A stretch of 64,000 nt of DNA, from positions 3,100,001-3,164,000 of the forward strand of contig NZ_JAPENY010000001.1 of assembly GCF_026341825.1 (NCBI RefSeq), read 5' to 3'. A program made the position numbers and the translations under genes. Of the stretch, positions 24,985-34,761 are shown piece by piece. Source of the DNA: Streptomyces sp. NBC_00620. Its GTDB lineage: Bacteria; Actinomycetota; Actinomycetes; Streptomycetales; Streptomycetaceae. The notes under the pieces were generated by a model. It ran no database searches. It had not been told where the DNA came from and saw only the letters and a list, made by a program, of their open reading frames with translations. Positions within the stretch are counted from its first letter, which is position 1, and each line of letters begins with the position of its first letter.

Positions 24985-25509
24985 TCAGTCCTTGTCGATG
25001 GGGAACGAGTGGGTGTGGAAGCGCACTTGCGCCGCCTCGGGGTCGTCCTCGGCCGGGGCGAGGGCGCGGTAGCTGTTGAGCAAGTCGTGCATCTTCGCGA
25101 TGAGTTCGCGGGAGAGCTCCGGTGTCAGCCGTAGCGTGAAGTCGCTCATGTCGGTGGCGCGGGTCCACTCCGGCCAGTCGTCGTGTGTGCCCAGCCAGGT
25201 CGACAGCTCACGGGCGTGGGTGGTGGCGATCTCGTGCAGGTACATGTCGGCCGCACCGCGCACGCTCGGGTCGGGGTCTTTGAGTAGCGTCTCGTCGAAG
25301 CCCAGGGCCTGAACGACCGCCTGCCACCAGCGCTCCCGCCCTTTGCCCCGATCCGGGGCGTCCTCGACGAAGCCGTGCGCGGCGAGTTGTCGCAAGTGGT
25401 AGCTGGTCGCGCCGCTGGACTCGCCCAGGCGCGCGGCGAGCATCGACGCCGTGGAGGGCCCCCGCTGCCGCAGCGCGGTGAGCTCGCCCGCCACCCGGGG
25501 GAGACTCAC
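24985..25509 (-). CDS. ArsR-type winged-helix regulator, N-terminally short
   Basis: The 174-residue product has an ArsR-like winged helix right at the N-terminus (ELTALRQRGPSTASMLAARLGESSGATSYHLRQLAAHGFVE) followed by RGKGRERWW and a helical C-terminal half. The GTG start at 25509 overlaps the stop of the transporter lipoprotein gene. Typical relatives have 15-20 residues before the first helix (an HPLRLRLL segment) that are missing here. The gene is either really shortened or starts within the upstream gene. It is probably co-transcribed with the ABC transporter. The ligand is unknown. Confidence 0.65.
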   Translation of the reverse strand: MSLPRVAGELTALRQRGPSTASMLAARLGESSGATSYHLRQLAAHGFVEDAPDRGKGRERWWQAVVQALGFDETLLKDPDPSVRGAADMYLHEIATTHARELSTWLGTHDDWPEWTRATDMSDFTLRLTPELSRELIAKMHDLLNSYRALAPAEDDPEAAQVRFHTHSFPIDKD

Positions 25510-26468
25510 CCGCCCTTGACGAACCCCTCCGCCTTCATCCAGTCCAACGCCACCTGATGCGGGTCCTCCCCGTCCACGTCCACCTTTGCGTTCAGCGTCT
25601 GGGCCACGCTGTTGTTCAGCTTCTTGGTGATCGGGTCGAGGACCTCGGCGATCGCCGGCCACTTCTTCAAGGCCTTGGAGTTGATCTCGGGGGCGACGTT
25701 GTAGTTGGGGAAGAACTTCTTGTCGTCCGCCATCACCTCCAGGTTCATCGACTTGATGCGCCCGTCGGTGGTGAACACCTCCCCGTAGGTGCAAGTCCCC
25801 TTCGCCACCTGGGTGTAGATGATCCCGGTGTCCATCTGGGTGATGTTCCCGGTGGGGATGTTCATCCCGTACGCCTTCTCCATGCCCGGCAGCCCGTCTG
25901 CCCGGTTGGCGAACTCGCTCTCCACGCACAGCGTCACCGCGCCCGGGTCCGACTTGGCGAGCGCGGCCACGTCGGAGAGCGTCTTCGTGCCGTACTTCTT
26001 GAAGTTGGACTGGTTCATGGCGAGTGCGTAGGTGTTGTTGAGGGTGGACGGCGGCAGCCAGGTGATGCCGTTCTTCGCGTCCGCGTCGCGCACGGCCTCC
26101 CACTGCTTCTGCGGGTCGGCGATGGGCTCGCTGTTGCCGAGGTACGTGATCCAGGCGGTGCCCGTGTACTCGTACATGCCGTCCGCGTCCCCGCTCTTCA
26201 CCGCCTCGCGGGCGCCGATCGAACCCTGGATGCCCGTGCGGTCGAGCACCTCCGCGCCGGCCGCCTGGAAGGCGATGCCCATGATCGCGCCGAGGATCAG
26301 CTGCTCGGTGAACTCCTTTGACGTCACCGTCAGATCGGCGCCGTCGAGGGGCTTGCCCTGGCCGATGGAGCCGGGCTCGACGTCGTCGACCATGGGGGAG
26401 CCGCTGGTCAGCCCGCAGCCGGACGCCGCGACAAGAACCCCGGCCAGCATCAGGCACGTACGCCTCAC
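25506..26468 (-). CDS. Osmoprotectant ABC transporter substrate-binding lipoprotein (OpuCC/ProX type)
   Basis: The 320-residue protein starts at GTG (overlapping the permease stop as GTGA), has a short basic n-region and a lipobox LVAASGC, then an OpuAC-like binding domain: LTVTSKEFTEQLILGAIMG, DGMYEYTGTAWITYLG, and GEVFTTDGRI. Family members bind quaternary amines such as glycine betaine, carnitine or choline at the membrane surface and deliver them to the two permeases. Sequence does not settle the exact ligand, and relatives that bind other betaines exist. It is the fourth gene of a five-gene, mostly overlapping operon. Confidence 0.85.
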   Translation of the reverse strand: MRRTCLMLAGVLVAASGCGLTSGSPMVDDVEPGSIGQGKPLDGADLTVTSKEFTEQLILGAIMGIAFQAAGAEVLDRTGIQGSIGAREAVKSGDADGMYEYTGTAWITYLGNSEPIADPQKQWEAVRDADAKNGITWLPPSTLNNTYALAMNQSNFKKYGTKTLSDVAALAKSDPGAVTLCVESEFANRADGLPGMEKAYGMNIPTGNITQMDTGIIYTQVAKGTCTYGEVFTTDGRIKSMNLEVMADDKKFFPNYNVAPEINSKALKKWPAIAEVLDPITKKLNNSVAQTLNAKVDVDGEDPHQVALDWMKAEGFVKGG

Positions 26469-27322
26469 GACTCCACCTCCAACCCCCGTGGCCGAAGAAG
26501 CAGTTCGGCCAGCGAGGCGAGCCAGTCCACGAGCAGCGCGAGGGCCACCGTGAGGACCGAGCCGAGGACCAGGACCGGCATGCGCTGGGTGGTGATTCCG
26601 GTGGTGATGAGCACGCCGAGACCGCCGCCTCCGCCGAAGGTGGCGAGGGTCGCGGTGCCCACGTTCAGGACGAGCGCGGTGCGGACGCCCGCGAGGATCA
26701 GCGGTACGGCCAGCGGGAGTTCGATCCGGGACAGGACCCCCATCGGTGACATGCCGATGCCGCGCGCGGCCTCCAGCAGCGTCGGGTCGTTCGCCTTCAG
26801 GCCCGCGATCGTGTTGGAGAGGACCGGCAGGACCGCGTAGGCGATCATGCCGATCAGGGCCGCCTTCTCGCCGATGCCCAGCCAGATGACCAGGAGCGCG
26901 AGGAGGCCGATGGCGGGGGTGGCCTGGCCCATGTTGGCGAACGTCATCGCGATCGGGGTCGCCATACGGAACGCCCTGCGGGTCAGCAGGATGCCCAGCG
27001 GGATCGCGATGATCAGCACGAAGAACGTGGAGATCACGGTCAGTTGGATGTGCTGCCGCAGTGCCTTCCACACCAGGTCGCCCGCGATCGCGTTCTCGGA
27101 GATCGAGTCCAGGTCCGCCTGCTCGAACCAGAGCCAGGTGGCCAGGAGCACGGCCGCCAGGAACGCCGGCAGGAAGGTCAGCTTCTGCCAGCTGATCCGG
27201 CGCTTCACCGTGGCGGCGGCCGGCGGCGGGGCCTCCTGCTCGGCCGCGCCCTCGTCACGGAAGGCGAGCCCCTTGACCTCGTGCTCGCCCTCGGGGCGCT
27301 GCTTGGACGGGGGAGTGCTCAC
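26465..27322 (-). CDS. Osmoprotectant ABC transporter permease (OpuCB/OpuCD type)
   Basis: The 285-residue protein has a ~55-residue hydrophilic N-terminus and then a binding-protein-dependent permease domain of five to six helices. The EAA-like cytoplasmic loop reads LEAARGIGMSPMGVLSRIELPLAVPLILAG. A second permease of the same family lies upstream, so the transporter is a heterodimeric channel. The ATG overlaps the stop of the ATPase gene by four bases. The role is import of compatible solutes under osmotic stress, judged from the family. Confidence 0.85.
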   Translation of the reverse strand: MSTPPSKQRPEGEHEVKGLAFRDEGAAEQEAPPPAAATVKRRISWQKLTFLPAFLAAVLLATWLWFEQADLDSISENAIAGDLVWKALRQHIQLTVISTFFVLIIAIPLGILLTRRAFRMATPIAMTFANMGQATPAIGLLALLVIWLGIGEKAALIGMIAYAVLPVLSNTIAGLKANDPTLLEAARGIGMSPMGVLSRIELPLAVPLILAGVRTALVLNVGTATLATFGGGGGLGVLITTGITTQRMPVLVLGSVLTVALALLVDWLASLAELLLRPRGLEVES

Positions 27323-28584
27323 GCCTTCGCCTCCCCGCTGTCCACGCCCTCCTGCTCGAAGTGGGTCTGGTGGGCGCGCGCCTCCTCCAGCTCGTGCTGG
27401 TGCTCCATGGCGTCCAGCCGGTCGGCCTCCAGGAGTTCGTGCACGGAGTTCATCAGTGTCTCCATGTCGACGACGCCGATGTACTCGCCGCGCCGCCCGG
27501 TCACCGCGACCCGGCCCGTGTTGTCCGTGAGTACGGCCTCAAGGGCGTCCCGCAGAGTCGCATCCCTCGTCACCGTGTCGTGCACCAGCGTTCCCGCCCG
27601 CGCCAGCGAGCCCCTGGCCCGCATCAGGTCGCCGCGCCGCAGCCACTTGTAGGGGCGGCTCCGCTTGTCGAGCAGCAGGATCTCGTTCGTGCCGCTGGAG
27701 CGGAGCTTGTTGAAGATGTCCTGGAGCGGGTCGTCGACGGTGACCGTCGGATAGTCGGTGATCGCGACATCCCGTACGCGGCTGAGATTGAGCCGCTTCA
27801 GGGCCGCGCCCGCGCCCACGAACCCGGACACGAAGTCGTCGGCCGGGTTGGTGAGGATCGCCTCCGGGGTGTCGAACTGCGCGATGTGCGAGCGCTCGCG
27901 CAGCACCGCGATCCGGTCGCCCAGCTTGATCGCCTCGTCGAAGTCGTGCGTCACGAAGACGATCGTCTTGTGCAACTCGTGCTGGAGCCGGATCAGTTCG
28001 TCCTGGAGGTGGTCCCGGGTGATCGGGTCCACCGCGCCGAAGGGTTCGTCCATCAGCAGGACGGGCGGGTCGGCGGCCAACGCCCGGGCCACGCCCACGC
28101 GTTGCTGCTGGCCGCCGGAGAGCTGGCGCGGATAGCGGCCGTGGAACTCGCCCGGGTCGAGACCGACCAGGTCGAGCATCTCCTCCACCCGGGACTTGAT
28201 CCTCGACTTGGACCAGCCGGTCATCTTCGGTACGAGGGCGATGTTCTGAGCGACCGTCATGTGCGGGAAGAGCCCCGAGGACTGGATCGCGTACCCGACC
28301 TTGCGGCGCAGCTTCACCGGGTCCATGTCGGTGACGTCCTCGCCGCCGATGCGGATGCGCCCGCCCGTCGGCTCGATCAGCCGGTTGATCATTTTCAGGG
28401 TGGTGGACTTGCCGCAGCCCGACGGGCCCACGAAGACGACGAGTTCGCCCGCCTTGATCTCCATGTTGACGTTGTCGACCGCCGGGTCGCTGCTGCCCGG
28501 ATAGCGCTTGGTGAGGTTCTCCAGCTCGATGGTGGCGCCGGACGTGGAGGCGTGCGCGCTCTCGACCTCGGTCGTCTCAGACAC
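27319..28584 (-). CDS. Osmoprotectant ABC transporter ATP-binding subunit with CBS domains (OpuCA type)
   Basis: The 421-residue protein has an ABC domain with Walker [10 protein letters not shown], signature [15 protein letters not shown] and Walker [15 protein letters not shown]-terminal pair of CBS domains follows (residues ~260-395: [25 protein letters not shown]). In OpuA/OpuC systems the CBS pair senses ionic strength or c-di-AMP and gates transport. The tail after residue 400 is charged. The gene overlaps both flanking permease genes by a few bases, so the stoichiometry is set by translational coupling. Confidence 0.9.
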   Translation of the reverse strand: MSETTEVESAHASTSGATIELENLTKRYPGSSDPAVDNVNMEIKAGELVVFVGPSGCGKSTTLKMINRLIEPTGGRIRIGGEDVTDMDPVKLRRKVGYAIQSSGLFPHMTVAQNIALVPKMTGWSKSRIKSRVEEMLDLVGLDPGEFHGRYPRQLSGGQQQRVGVARALAADPPVLLMDEPFGAVDPITRDHLQDELIRLQHELHKTIVFVTHDFDEAIKLGDRIAVLRERSHIAQFDTPEAILTNPADDFVSGFVGAGAALKRLNLSRVRDVAITDYPTVTVDDPLQDIFNKLRSSGTNEILLLDKRSRPYKWLRRGDLMRARGSLARAGTLVHDTVTRDATLRDALEAVLTDNTGRVAVTGRRGEYIGVVDMETLMNSVHELLEADRLDAMEHQHELEEARAHQTHFEQEGVDSGEAKA

Positions 28585-29224
28585 GGATCCCCCTCGGGAT
28601 GGTCAGCCGCCCGATGAGGACGTACGCGGCGTCGAACAGCAGCGCCAGGATGATGATCCCGAGCGTCCCCGCGAGTACCTGGTTGAGCGCGTTCTTGCTG
28701 CCCAGGGAGCCGATCCCGCGGAAGATCTCGTTGCCGAGGCCGGGCCCGGAGGCGTACGCCGCGATGGCCGCGATGCCCATCAGCATCTGTGTGGAGACCC
28801 GGATACCGGTGAGGATCGGCGGCCAGGCCAGCGGCAGCTCGACCCGCAGGAGCCGGGCCAGGCGCGACATCCCGATGCCCTTCGCCGCGTCCACGAGCGA
28901 GGGGTCGACCCCGCGCAGGCCGACGATCGAGTTGCGCACGATGGGCAGCAGCCCGTACAGCGTCAGCGCGATGACGGTCGGCGGGACGCCGAGTCCGACG
29001 ATGGGGATCAGCAGACCGATCATGGCGAGCGACGGGATCGTGAGGATCATGGACGTGGTCGTGGTGGCGACGCCGCCGGCCCACTCGCTGCGGTAGGTGA
29101 CGACACCGATCACCACGCCGATGACGGTCGCCACGACCATGCACTGGAAGACCGCGCTGGCGTGCTGGTACGCGTCCGTGAGCAGCTGCTGGTGGCGGCT
29201 GCTCAGGTACTCCCAGAAGTTCAC
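28577..29224 (-). CDS. Osmoprotectant ABC transporter permease (OpuCB type), first gene of the transporter set
   Basis: The 215-residue protein starts at GTG (MNFWEYLSSRHQQLL) and has about five membrane helices with the permease loop VDAAKGIGMSRLARLLRVELPLAWPPILTG. The length is that of OpuCB proteins. It precedes the ATPase gene with an 8-base overlap and follows the Lrp-type regulator gene by 24 bases, so regulator and transporter may share one transcript. It partners with the permease encoded at 26465-27322. Confidence 0.88.
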   Translation of the reverse strand: MNFWEYLSSRHQQLLTDAYQHASAVFQCMVVATVIGVVIGVVTYRSEWAGGVATTTTSMILTIPSLAMIGLLIPIVGLGVPPTVIALTLYGLLPIVRNSIVGLRGVDPSLVDAAKGIGMSRLARLLRVELPLAWPPILTGIRVSTQMLMGIAAIAAYASGPGLGNEIFRGIGSLGSKNALNQVLAGTLGIIILALLFDAAYVLIGRLTIPRGIRV

Positions 29225-29247
29225 GCCACGTCACCCCGGTCGGTTGA

Positions 29248-29718
29248 TCAGTGCTCGGTCGCCGCTTGTTCCACCAGAGGGATGATCCGCAGCGGAACGG
29301 GGTTCTCCATGACGATCGCCGTGGAGGCCCGGACGATGCCATCAAAACCGACAACCCGGTCGATCACACGTTGGAGATCGGCGTTCGAGCGGGCGACGAG
29401 CCGGCACATCATGTCGCCGCCGCCGGTCGTGGTGTGCAGCTCGAGCACCTCGGGGACGGTCGTCAAGTGCGCCCGTACGTCCGCACCTTGCCCCTGCCTG
29501 ATCTGCAGGGTCGCGAACGCCGTGACCGGGTAGCCGAGCGCGGCCGGATCCACCTGCGGCCCGAATCCGCGGATCACTCCATTCGATTGAAGCCGGTCAA
29601 GCCGCGCCTGCACGGTGCCGCGCGCGACGCCGAGCCGCCGGGACATCTCAAGGACGCCGATACGCGGTTCCTCGGCGAGCAGCACGATGAGCCGGCCGTC
29701 CAGATGATCGATCGCCAT
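29248..29718 (-). CDS. Lrp/AsnC family transcriptional regulator
   Basis: The 156-residue protein has the N-terminal helix-turn-helix of Lrp/AsnC (MAIDHLDGRLIVLLAEEPRIG, SRRLGVARGTVQARLDRL) and a C-terminal RAM ligand-binding domain (VTAFATLQIRQGQGADV, HTTTGGGDMMCRLVAR). The ATG at 29718 is chosen because GGAGG lies a few bases before it; in-frame ATGs at 29739 and further upstream lack this. It is divergent from hppD with a 122-base gap holding a perfect small palindrome. It probably senses an amino acid, likely an aromatic one, and controls hppD. That target is inferred from layout. Confidence 0.88.
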   Translation of the reverse strand: MAIDHLDGRLIVLLAEEPRIGVLEMSRRLGVARGTVQARLDRLQSNGVIRGFGPQVDPAALGYPVTAFATLQIRQGQGADVRAHLTTVPEVLELHTTTGGGDMMCRLVARSNADLQRVIDRVVGFDGIVRASTAIVMENPVPLRIIPLVEQAATEH

Positions 29719-29777
29719 ACGGGCCTCCGGGATGGTCATCTTGTACATAACGCCCGCTGAATCGGGCGATCGCATGA

Positions 29778-30986
<1,209 letters not shown>

Positions 30987-31003
30987 CGGCACCCTGCGCG
31001 GAG

Positions 31004-32530
31004 CTACGCCGAAGGCTCCGCCGACGGTTCCTCCGATGGCTCATCCGCCGACTCGCCCGCCTCGCCGGACTCCTCCTCGGCCGATTCCCCCGGCCCCTCC
31101 TCCGCCGACGGCTCGCCCAGCGCCTCCAACCCCGCCTCCGCCTGCGGCACGAGCAGCGGCGAGAAGTACGGGTTGATGCGCAGAGCCTCGGCGAGGTGGC
31201 GGCGGGCCGGGCCGTACTGCTCCAGGGAGCGTTCGATCTGGCCGCGGTGGTAGGCGTACAGCGCACTGCGTACGGCGCCGCCGTGCTCCTTGTCCATCGC
31301 CCTGGTGGCGAACTTGAGGGCCTCCTCGTGCTCCCCGACGCGGTGCAGCGCCCAGCCCAGCGCGTCCGCGACGGCGATCCCGCCGTGCCGCTTCCACTCG
31401 GTGCGCAGCAGCTGCACGGCCGCCGCGGGATCGCCGTGGTCCGCCTCGAAGAGCCCGAGTACCAGGGCGTCGTCGACACCCCCGGCGGCCTCCTCCCGCG
31501 CACGCTCCCGCAGTAGGTCGTACTGCACGCGCGCGGCCCCGTCGACGCCGAGCTTCTCGTACAGCTCGCCCAGCTCCAGCGCGTACCGCGGCTCGGGCCG
31601 CTTGGCGAGCGCCGTCTGGTACGCGCGCAGCGCCTCCGACGTGCGCCCCAGCGCCACCAGCGCGCGCCCCTGCCCGGCGAGGGCGCTGTGCTCGTCGGGG
31701 TCGGTGCGCAGCGCGCGCTCGTAGTAGCCGAGGGACTGCTCGCGGTCGCCGCGCTCCCAGGCCAGCTCGCCGGCCTGCTGGAGGAAGGCCGCCTGCTCCG
31801 TGGGGGTGGCCGCGCGCGCCGCCGCGTCGGCGACCGCGGCCGCCGCGTCCTCGCGCCAGCCGCGGTCCCAGTAGACCCGCGCCGCCCGCGCGGTCACCGT
31901 CGGCCCGGAGCGCAGCTCGAGCAGCTTGTCGAGGGCCTTCCGGGTGGCCTTGTAGTCGCCGAGGCCGGTGTACGCGTCGAGCAGCAGCGGATACGTCGTC
32001 CAGCGCTTGGGCGCCAGCTTCACGGCCGCCTCGCCCCACTTCTTCCCCGCCCGGAAGTCACCGCGGGCGTTGGCGAGCGCCGCGAGGCCGTCGAGGGCCT
32101 CCACGTTCCCCTTCGGCCGGGCCTTCAGCGACGTACGCAGCGCCTGCTCGGCCTTCGGGTAGTACGCGGGCGTCGCGGTCCGCCGCCCCTGCTCCACGTA
32201 CGCCGTACCGAGCACGGCCCACGACTGGACGTCGCGCGGATGGGCCCGCAGATGTGCCTCGCGGTCGCCGATGAGCGCCGCCAGGTCGGGCAGCGAGGCG
32301 GGCACCCCGGCCCCCACCGCCGTCTGCGCCCGCGCGACCGGGCCCGGCGCGGGCGGCGCCGCGTCCCGTTCCGCCGAGGGCAGCAGCACCAGTACACCGC
32401 CGAGTACGACGCATCCCGCGGCGGCACTGATCAGCGCCCACTTGGCGAAGGGGGAGAAGCGGGACCCGGAGGGCTCGGGCTCCTGTGGCTGCGCGGCCGG
32501 TCGCTGCTCTTCGATCTCCATGCCGCTCAC
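31004..32530 (-). CDS. Membrane-anchored tetratricopeptide-repeat protein
   Basis: The 508-residue protein has a short cytoplasmic N-terminus, one membrane helix (WALISAAAGCVVLGGVLVLL, residues ~31-50) and an extracytoplasmic array of TPR-like repeats from residue ~85 to ~450 (for example QSWAVLGTAYVEQGR and EHSALAGQGRALVALGRTSEALRAYQTALAKRP). It ends in a Glu/Ser-rich acidic tail. It should serve as a protein-binding scaffold; no catalytic motif is seen. Starts at GTG 32530 and ATG 32521 are both possible. It converges on hppD and is divergent from the FAD oxidase gene. Confidence 0.75.
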   Translation of the reverse strand: MSGMEIEEQRPAAQPQEPEPSGSRFSPFAKWALISAAAGCVVLGGVLVLLPSAERDAAPPAPGPVARAQTAVGAGVPASLPDLAALIGDREAHLRAHPRDVQSWAVLGTAYVEQGRRTATPAYYPKAEQALRTSLKARPKGNVEALDGLAALANARGDFRAGKKWGEAAVKLAPKRWTTYPLLLDAYTGLGDYKATRKALDKLLELRSGPTVTARAARVYWDRGWREDAAAAVADAAARAATPTEQAAFLQQAGELAWERGDREQSLGYYERALRTDPDEHSALAGQGRALVALGRTSEALRAYQTALAKRPEPRYALELGELYEKLGVDGAARVQYDLLRERAREEAAGGVDDALVLGLFEADHGDPAAAVQLLRTEWKRHGGIAVADALGWALHRVGEHEEALKFATRAMDKEHGGAVRSALYAYHRGQIERSLEQYGPARRHLAEALRINPYFSPLLVPQAEAGLEALGEPSAEEGPGESAEEESGEAGESADEPSEEPSAEPSA

Positions 32531-32619
32531 TGTGCGTCAATACGAAGACCACATCACGGCACGCGTTGGGTGCCGCAGACGGGGTTCACACCGATGGCCC
32601 CGGGTGCGAGGCTGTGATC

Positions 32620-34020
32620 ATGAGTCGTATCGAAGCGCCGCGCGACGAAGTCACCGGCAACCTCGTGGACCGTCTGCTGAGCGGCCTGCCGGCCGAAGCC
32701 GTTCTCACCGACCCGGACATCACGGCCTCGTACGCGAACGACATGGCGAGCTTCTGCGAGGCGGGCACCCCGGCCGTCGTGGTCCTTCCGCGCACCGTCG
32801 AACAGGTCCAGCACGTCATGCGCATCGCCACCGAGCTGCGCGTCCCCGTCGTCCCGCAGGGCGCCCGCACCGGCCTTTCCGGTGCCGCCAACGCCTCGGA
32901 CGGCTGCATCGTGCTGTCCCTGGTGAAGATGGACAAGATCCTCGAGATCAACCCGGTCGACCGGATCGCGGTGGTCGAACCGGGCGTCATCAACGCGACC
33001 CTCTCCCGCGCCGTCAACGAACACGGCCTGTACTACCCGCCGGACCCCTCCAGCTGGGAGATGTGCACGATCGGCGGCAACATCGGCACGGCCTCCGGCG
33101 GCCTGTGCTGCGTCAAGTACGGGGTGACGGCGGAGTACGTCCTCGGCCTCGAGGTCGTGCTGGCCGACGGGCGGCTCATGACCACCGGCCGCCGTACGGC
33201 GAAGGGCGTCGCCGGGTACGACCTCACCCGCCTCTTCGTGGGCTCCGAGGGCTCGCTCGGCATCGTCGTACGGGCGATCCTGGCGCTGCGGCCGCAGCCG
33301 CCCCAACAGCTGGTCCTCGTGGCCGAGTTCGCGTCGGCGCGGGCCGCCTGCGACGCCGTGGTCAAGGTGATGGAGGGCGGCCATGTGCCGTCCCTCCTCG
33401 AACTGATGGACCGCACGACGGTGAAGGCCGTCAACGACCTCGCCCACATGGGCCTCCCGGAGACCACCGAGGCCCTGCTCCTGGCCGCCTTCGACACCCA
33501 CGACCCCGCCGCGGACCTCGCCGCGGTCGGCGCCCTGTGCGAGGCCGCGGGCGCGACCCAGGTGGTACCGGCGGAGGACGCGGCCGAGTCCGAAATGCTG
33601 CTCCAGGCGCGGCGGTTGTCGCTCACCGCGCTCGAAGCGGTGAAGGGCACGACGATGATCGACGACGTGTGCGTGCCGCGTTCCCGGCTCGGCGACATGC
33701 TCGAAGGCATCGAGCGCGTCGCCGACAAGTACTCGCTGACCATCGGGGTCTGCGCGCACGCGGGCGACGGCAACACCCACCCCACCGTCTGCTTCGACGC
33801 CTCCGACCCCGACGAGTCCCGGCGCGCCCGCGAGTCCTTCGACGAGATCATGGCCCTCGGCCTGGAACTCGGCGGCACGATCACCGGCGAGCACGGCGTT
33901 GGCGTCCTGAAGAAGGAGTGGCTGGCGCGCGAGATCGGCCCGGTGGGCGTGGAGATGCAGCGGGCGATCAAGACGGCGTTCGACCCGCTGGGACTCCTCA
34001 ACCCCGGCAAGCTCTTCTGA
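32620..34020 (+). CDS. FAD-linked oxidase, glycolate/D-lactate dehydrogenase GlcD type
   Basis: The 466-residue protein has the PCMH FAD-binding domain (VPVVPQGARTGLSGAANA, SWEMCTIGGNIGTASGG, KYGVTAEYVLGLEVVLADG) and the C-terminal oxidase domain ending CAHAGDGNTHP, TGEHGVGVLKKEW and DPLGLLNPGK. Such enzymes oxidise glycolate, D-lactate or other 2-hydroxy acids and pass electrons to the quinone pool or a partner subunit. No GlcE or GlcF gene is adjacent, so it is probably a stand-alone enzyme. The start at ATG 32620 removes an implausible N-terminal extension. The gene is convergent with ssgG. Confidence 0.88.
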   Translation: MSRIEAPRDEVTGNLVDRLLSGLPAEAVLTDPDITASYANDMASFCEAGTPAVVVLPRTVEQVQHVMRIATELRVPVVPQGARTGLSGAANASDGCIVLSLVKMDKILEINPVDRIAVVEPGVINATLSRAVNEHGLYYPPDPSSWEMCTIGGNIGTASGGLCCVKYGVTAEYVLGLEVVLADGRLMTTGRRTAKGVAGYDLTRLFVGSEGSLGIVVRAILALRPQPPQQLVLVAEFASARAACDAVVKVMEGGHVPSLLELMDRTTVKAVNDLAHMGLPETTEALLLAAFDTHDPAADLAAVGALCEAAGATQVVPAEDAAESEMLLQARRLSLTALEAVKGTTMIDDVCVPRSRLGDMLEGIERVADKYSLTIGVCAHAGDGNTHPTVCFDASDPDESRRARESFDEIMALGLELGGTITGEHGVGVLKKEWLAREIGPVGVEMQRAIKTAFDPLGLLNPGKLF

Positions 34021-34031
34021 CGCACCCAGAT

Positions 34032-34505
34032 CTACTCCCCGTCCTTGGACTCGTCCGACGGCCACGGATCCCGCAGCCACAGGTCGTCGGCCGGAGTGGG
34101 CGCGAGCAGCTCGGCGAGGCCGTCGTCGATACCGAGCTGCTCAGCCTCAGAGCCCGGCGGGACCGCCCGCAGGGTTCGCTCCAGCCAGGCGGAGACCTGC
34201 GCGGAGGGTGCTTCGAGCAGCGCGTCGCCGTCCGGCGAACTCAGCGCCATCAGCACGACACTGCGGCCCGAGACCTTCGTCGGCCACACCCGCACATCAC
34301 CGTGCCCGCACGGCCGGAACACCCCCTCCACGAGCAGTTCGCGGGCGAAGGTCCAGCTGACGGGATGGTCGGAGCCGATGTGGAAGGTGATGTGGACGGC
34401 GTACGGATCGTCGGTGCGGTAACTGAGCCGCGCCGGGACGGGGATGCTGCGTTCGGGCGACAGGACGAGTTTGAGCTCGAGTTCGCGTTCCACCACGGTG
34501 TGCAT
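34032..34505 (-). CDS. ssgG: SsgA-like sporulation and cell division protein, probable SsgG
   Basis: The 157-residue protein is an SsgA-like protein (SALP), a family limited to morphologically complex actinomycetes. Diagnostic segments are LSYRTDDPYAVHITFHIGSD, WTFARELLVEGVFRPCGHGDVRVWP and VLMALSSPDGDALLEAP. The neighbourhood of hppD and a GlcD-like gene is that of ssgG in S. coelicolor, which is why I give that symbol. SALPs help place septa and remodel peptidoglycan during sporulation, and SsgG is reported to affect septum placement. The symbol is less certain than the family. Confidence 0.8.
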   Translation of the reverse strand: MHTVVERELELKLVLSPERSIPVPARLSYRTDDPYAVHITFHIGSDHPVSWTFARELLVEGVFRPCGHGDVRVWPTKVSGRSVVLMALSSPDGDALLEAPSAQVSAWLERTLRAVPPGSEAEQLGIDDGLAELLAPTPADDLWLRDPWPSDESKDGE

Positions 34506-34761
34506 GTCGGTGCGTTTCCTTTCTCGTACGGGGCCCTGTGGGCGGGCCCGTACGAGTGGAGAGCGCGTTCAGGCGGAAGCATTACGCGGGTTCCGAGAAG
34601 TTTTTTCGGGTTGAGCTCCCAGCGGTGTGCCCAGTGGTGTCCGGACGTGGCGGAACCTTGCCCGAATGGGGCGGGTACGGCGGGAGCGGCAGTGGCGGGT
34701 GCGCCGGTCTGATAGATGTGGAGCCCCCAAAAGACCCCCGAGCAGATACGGGACGACGGAC

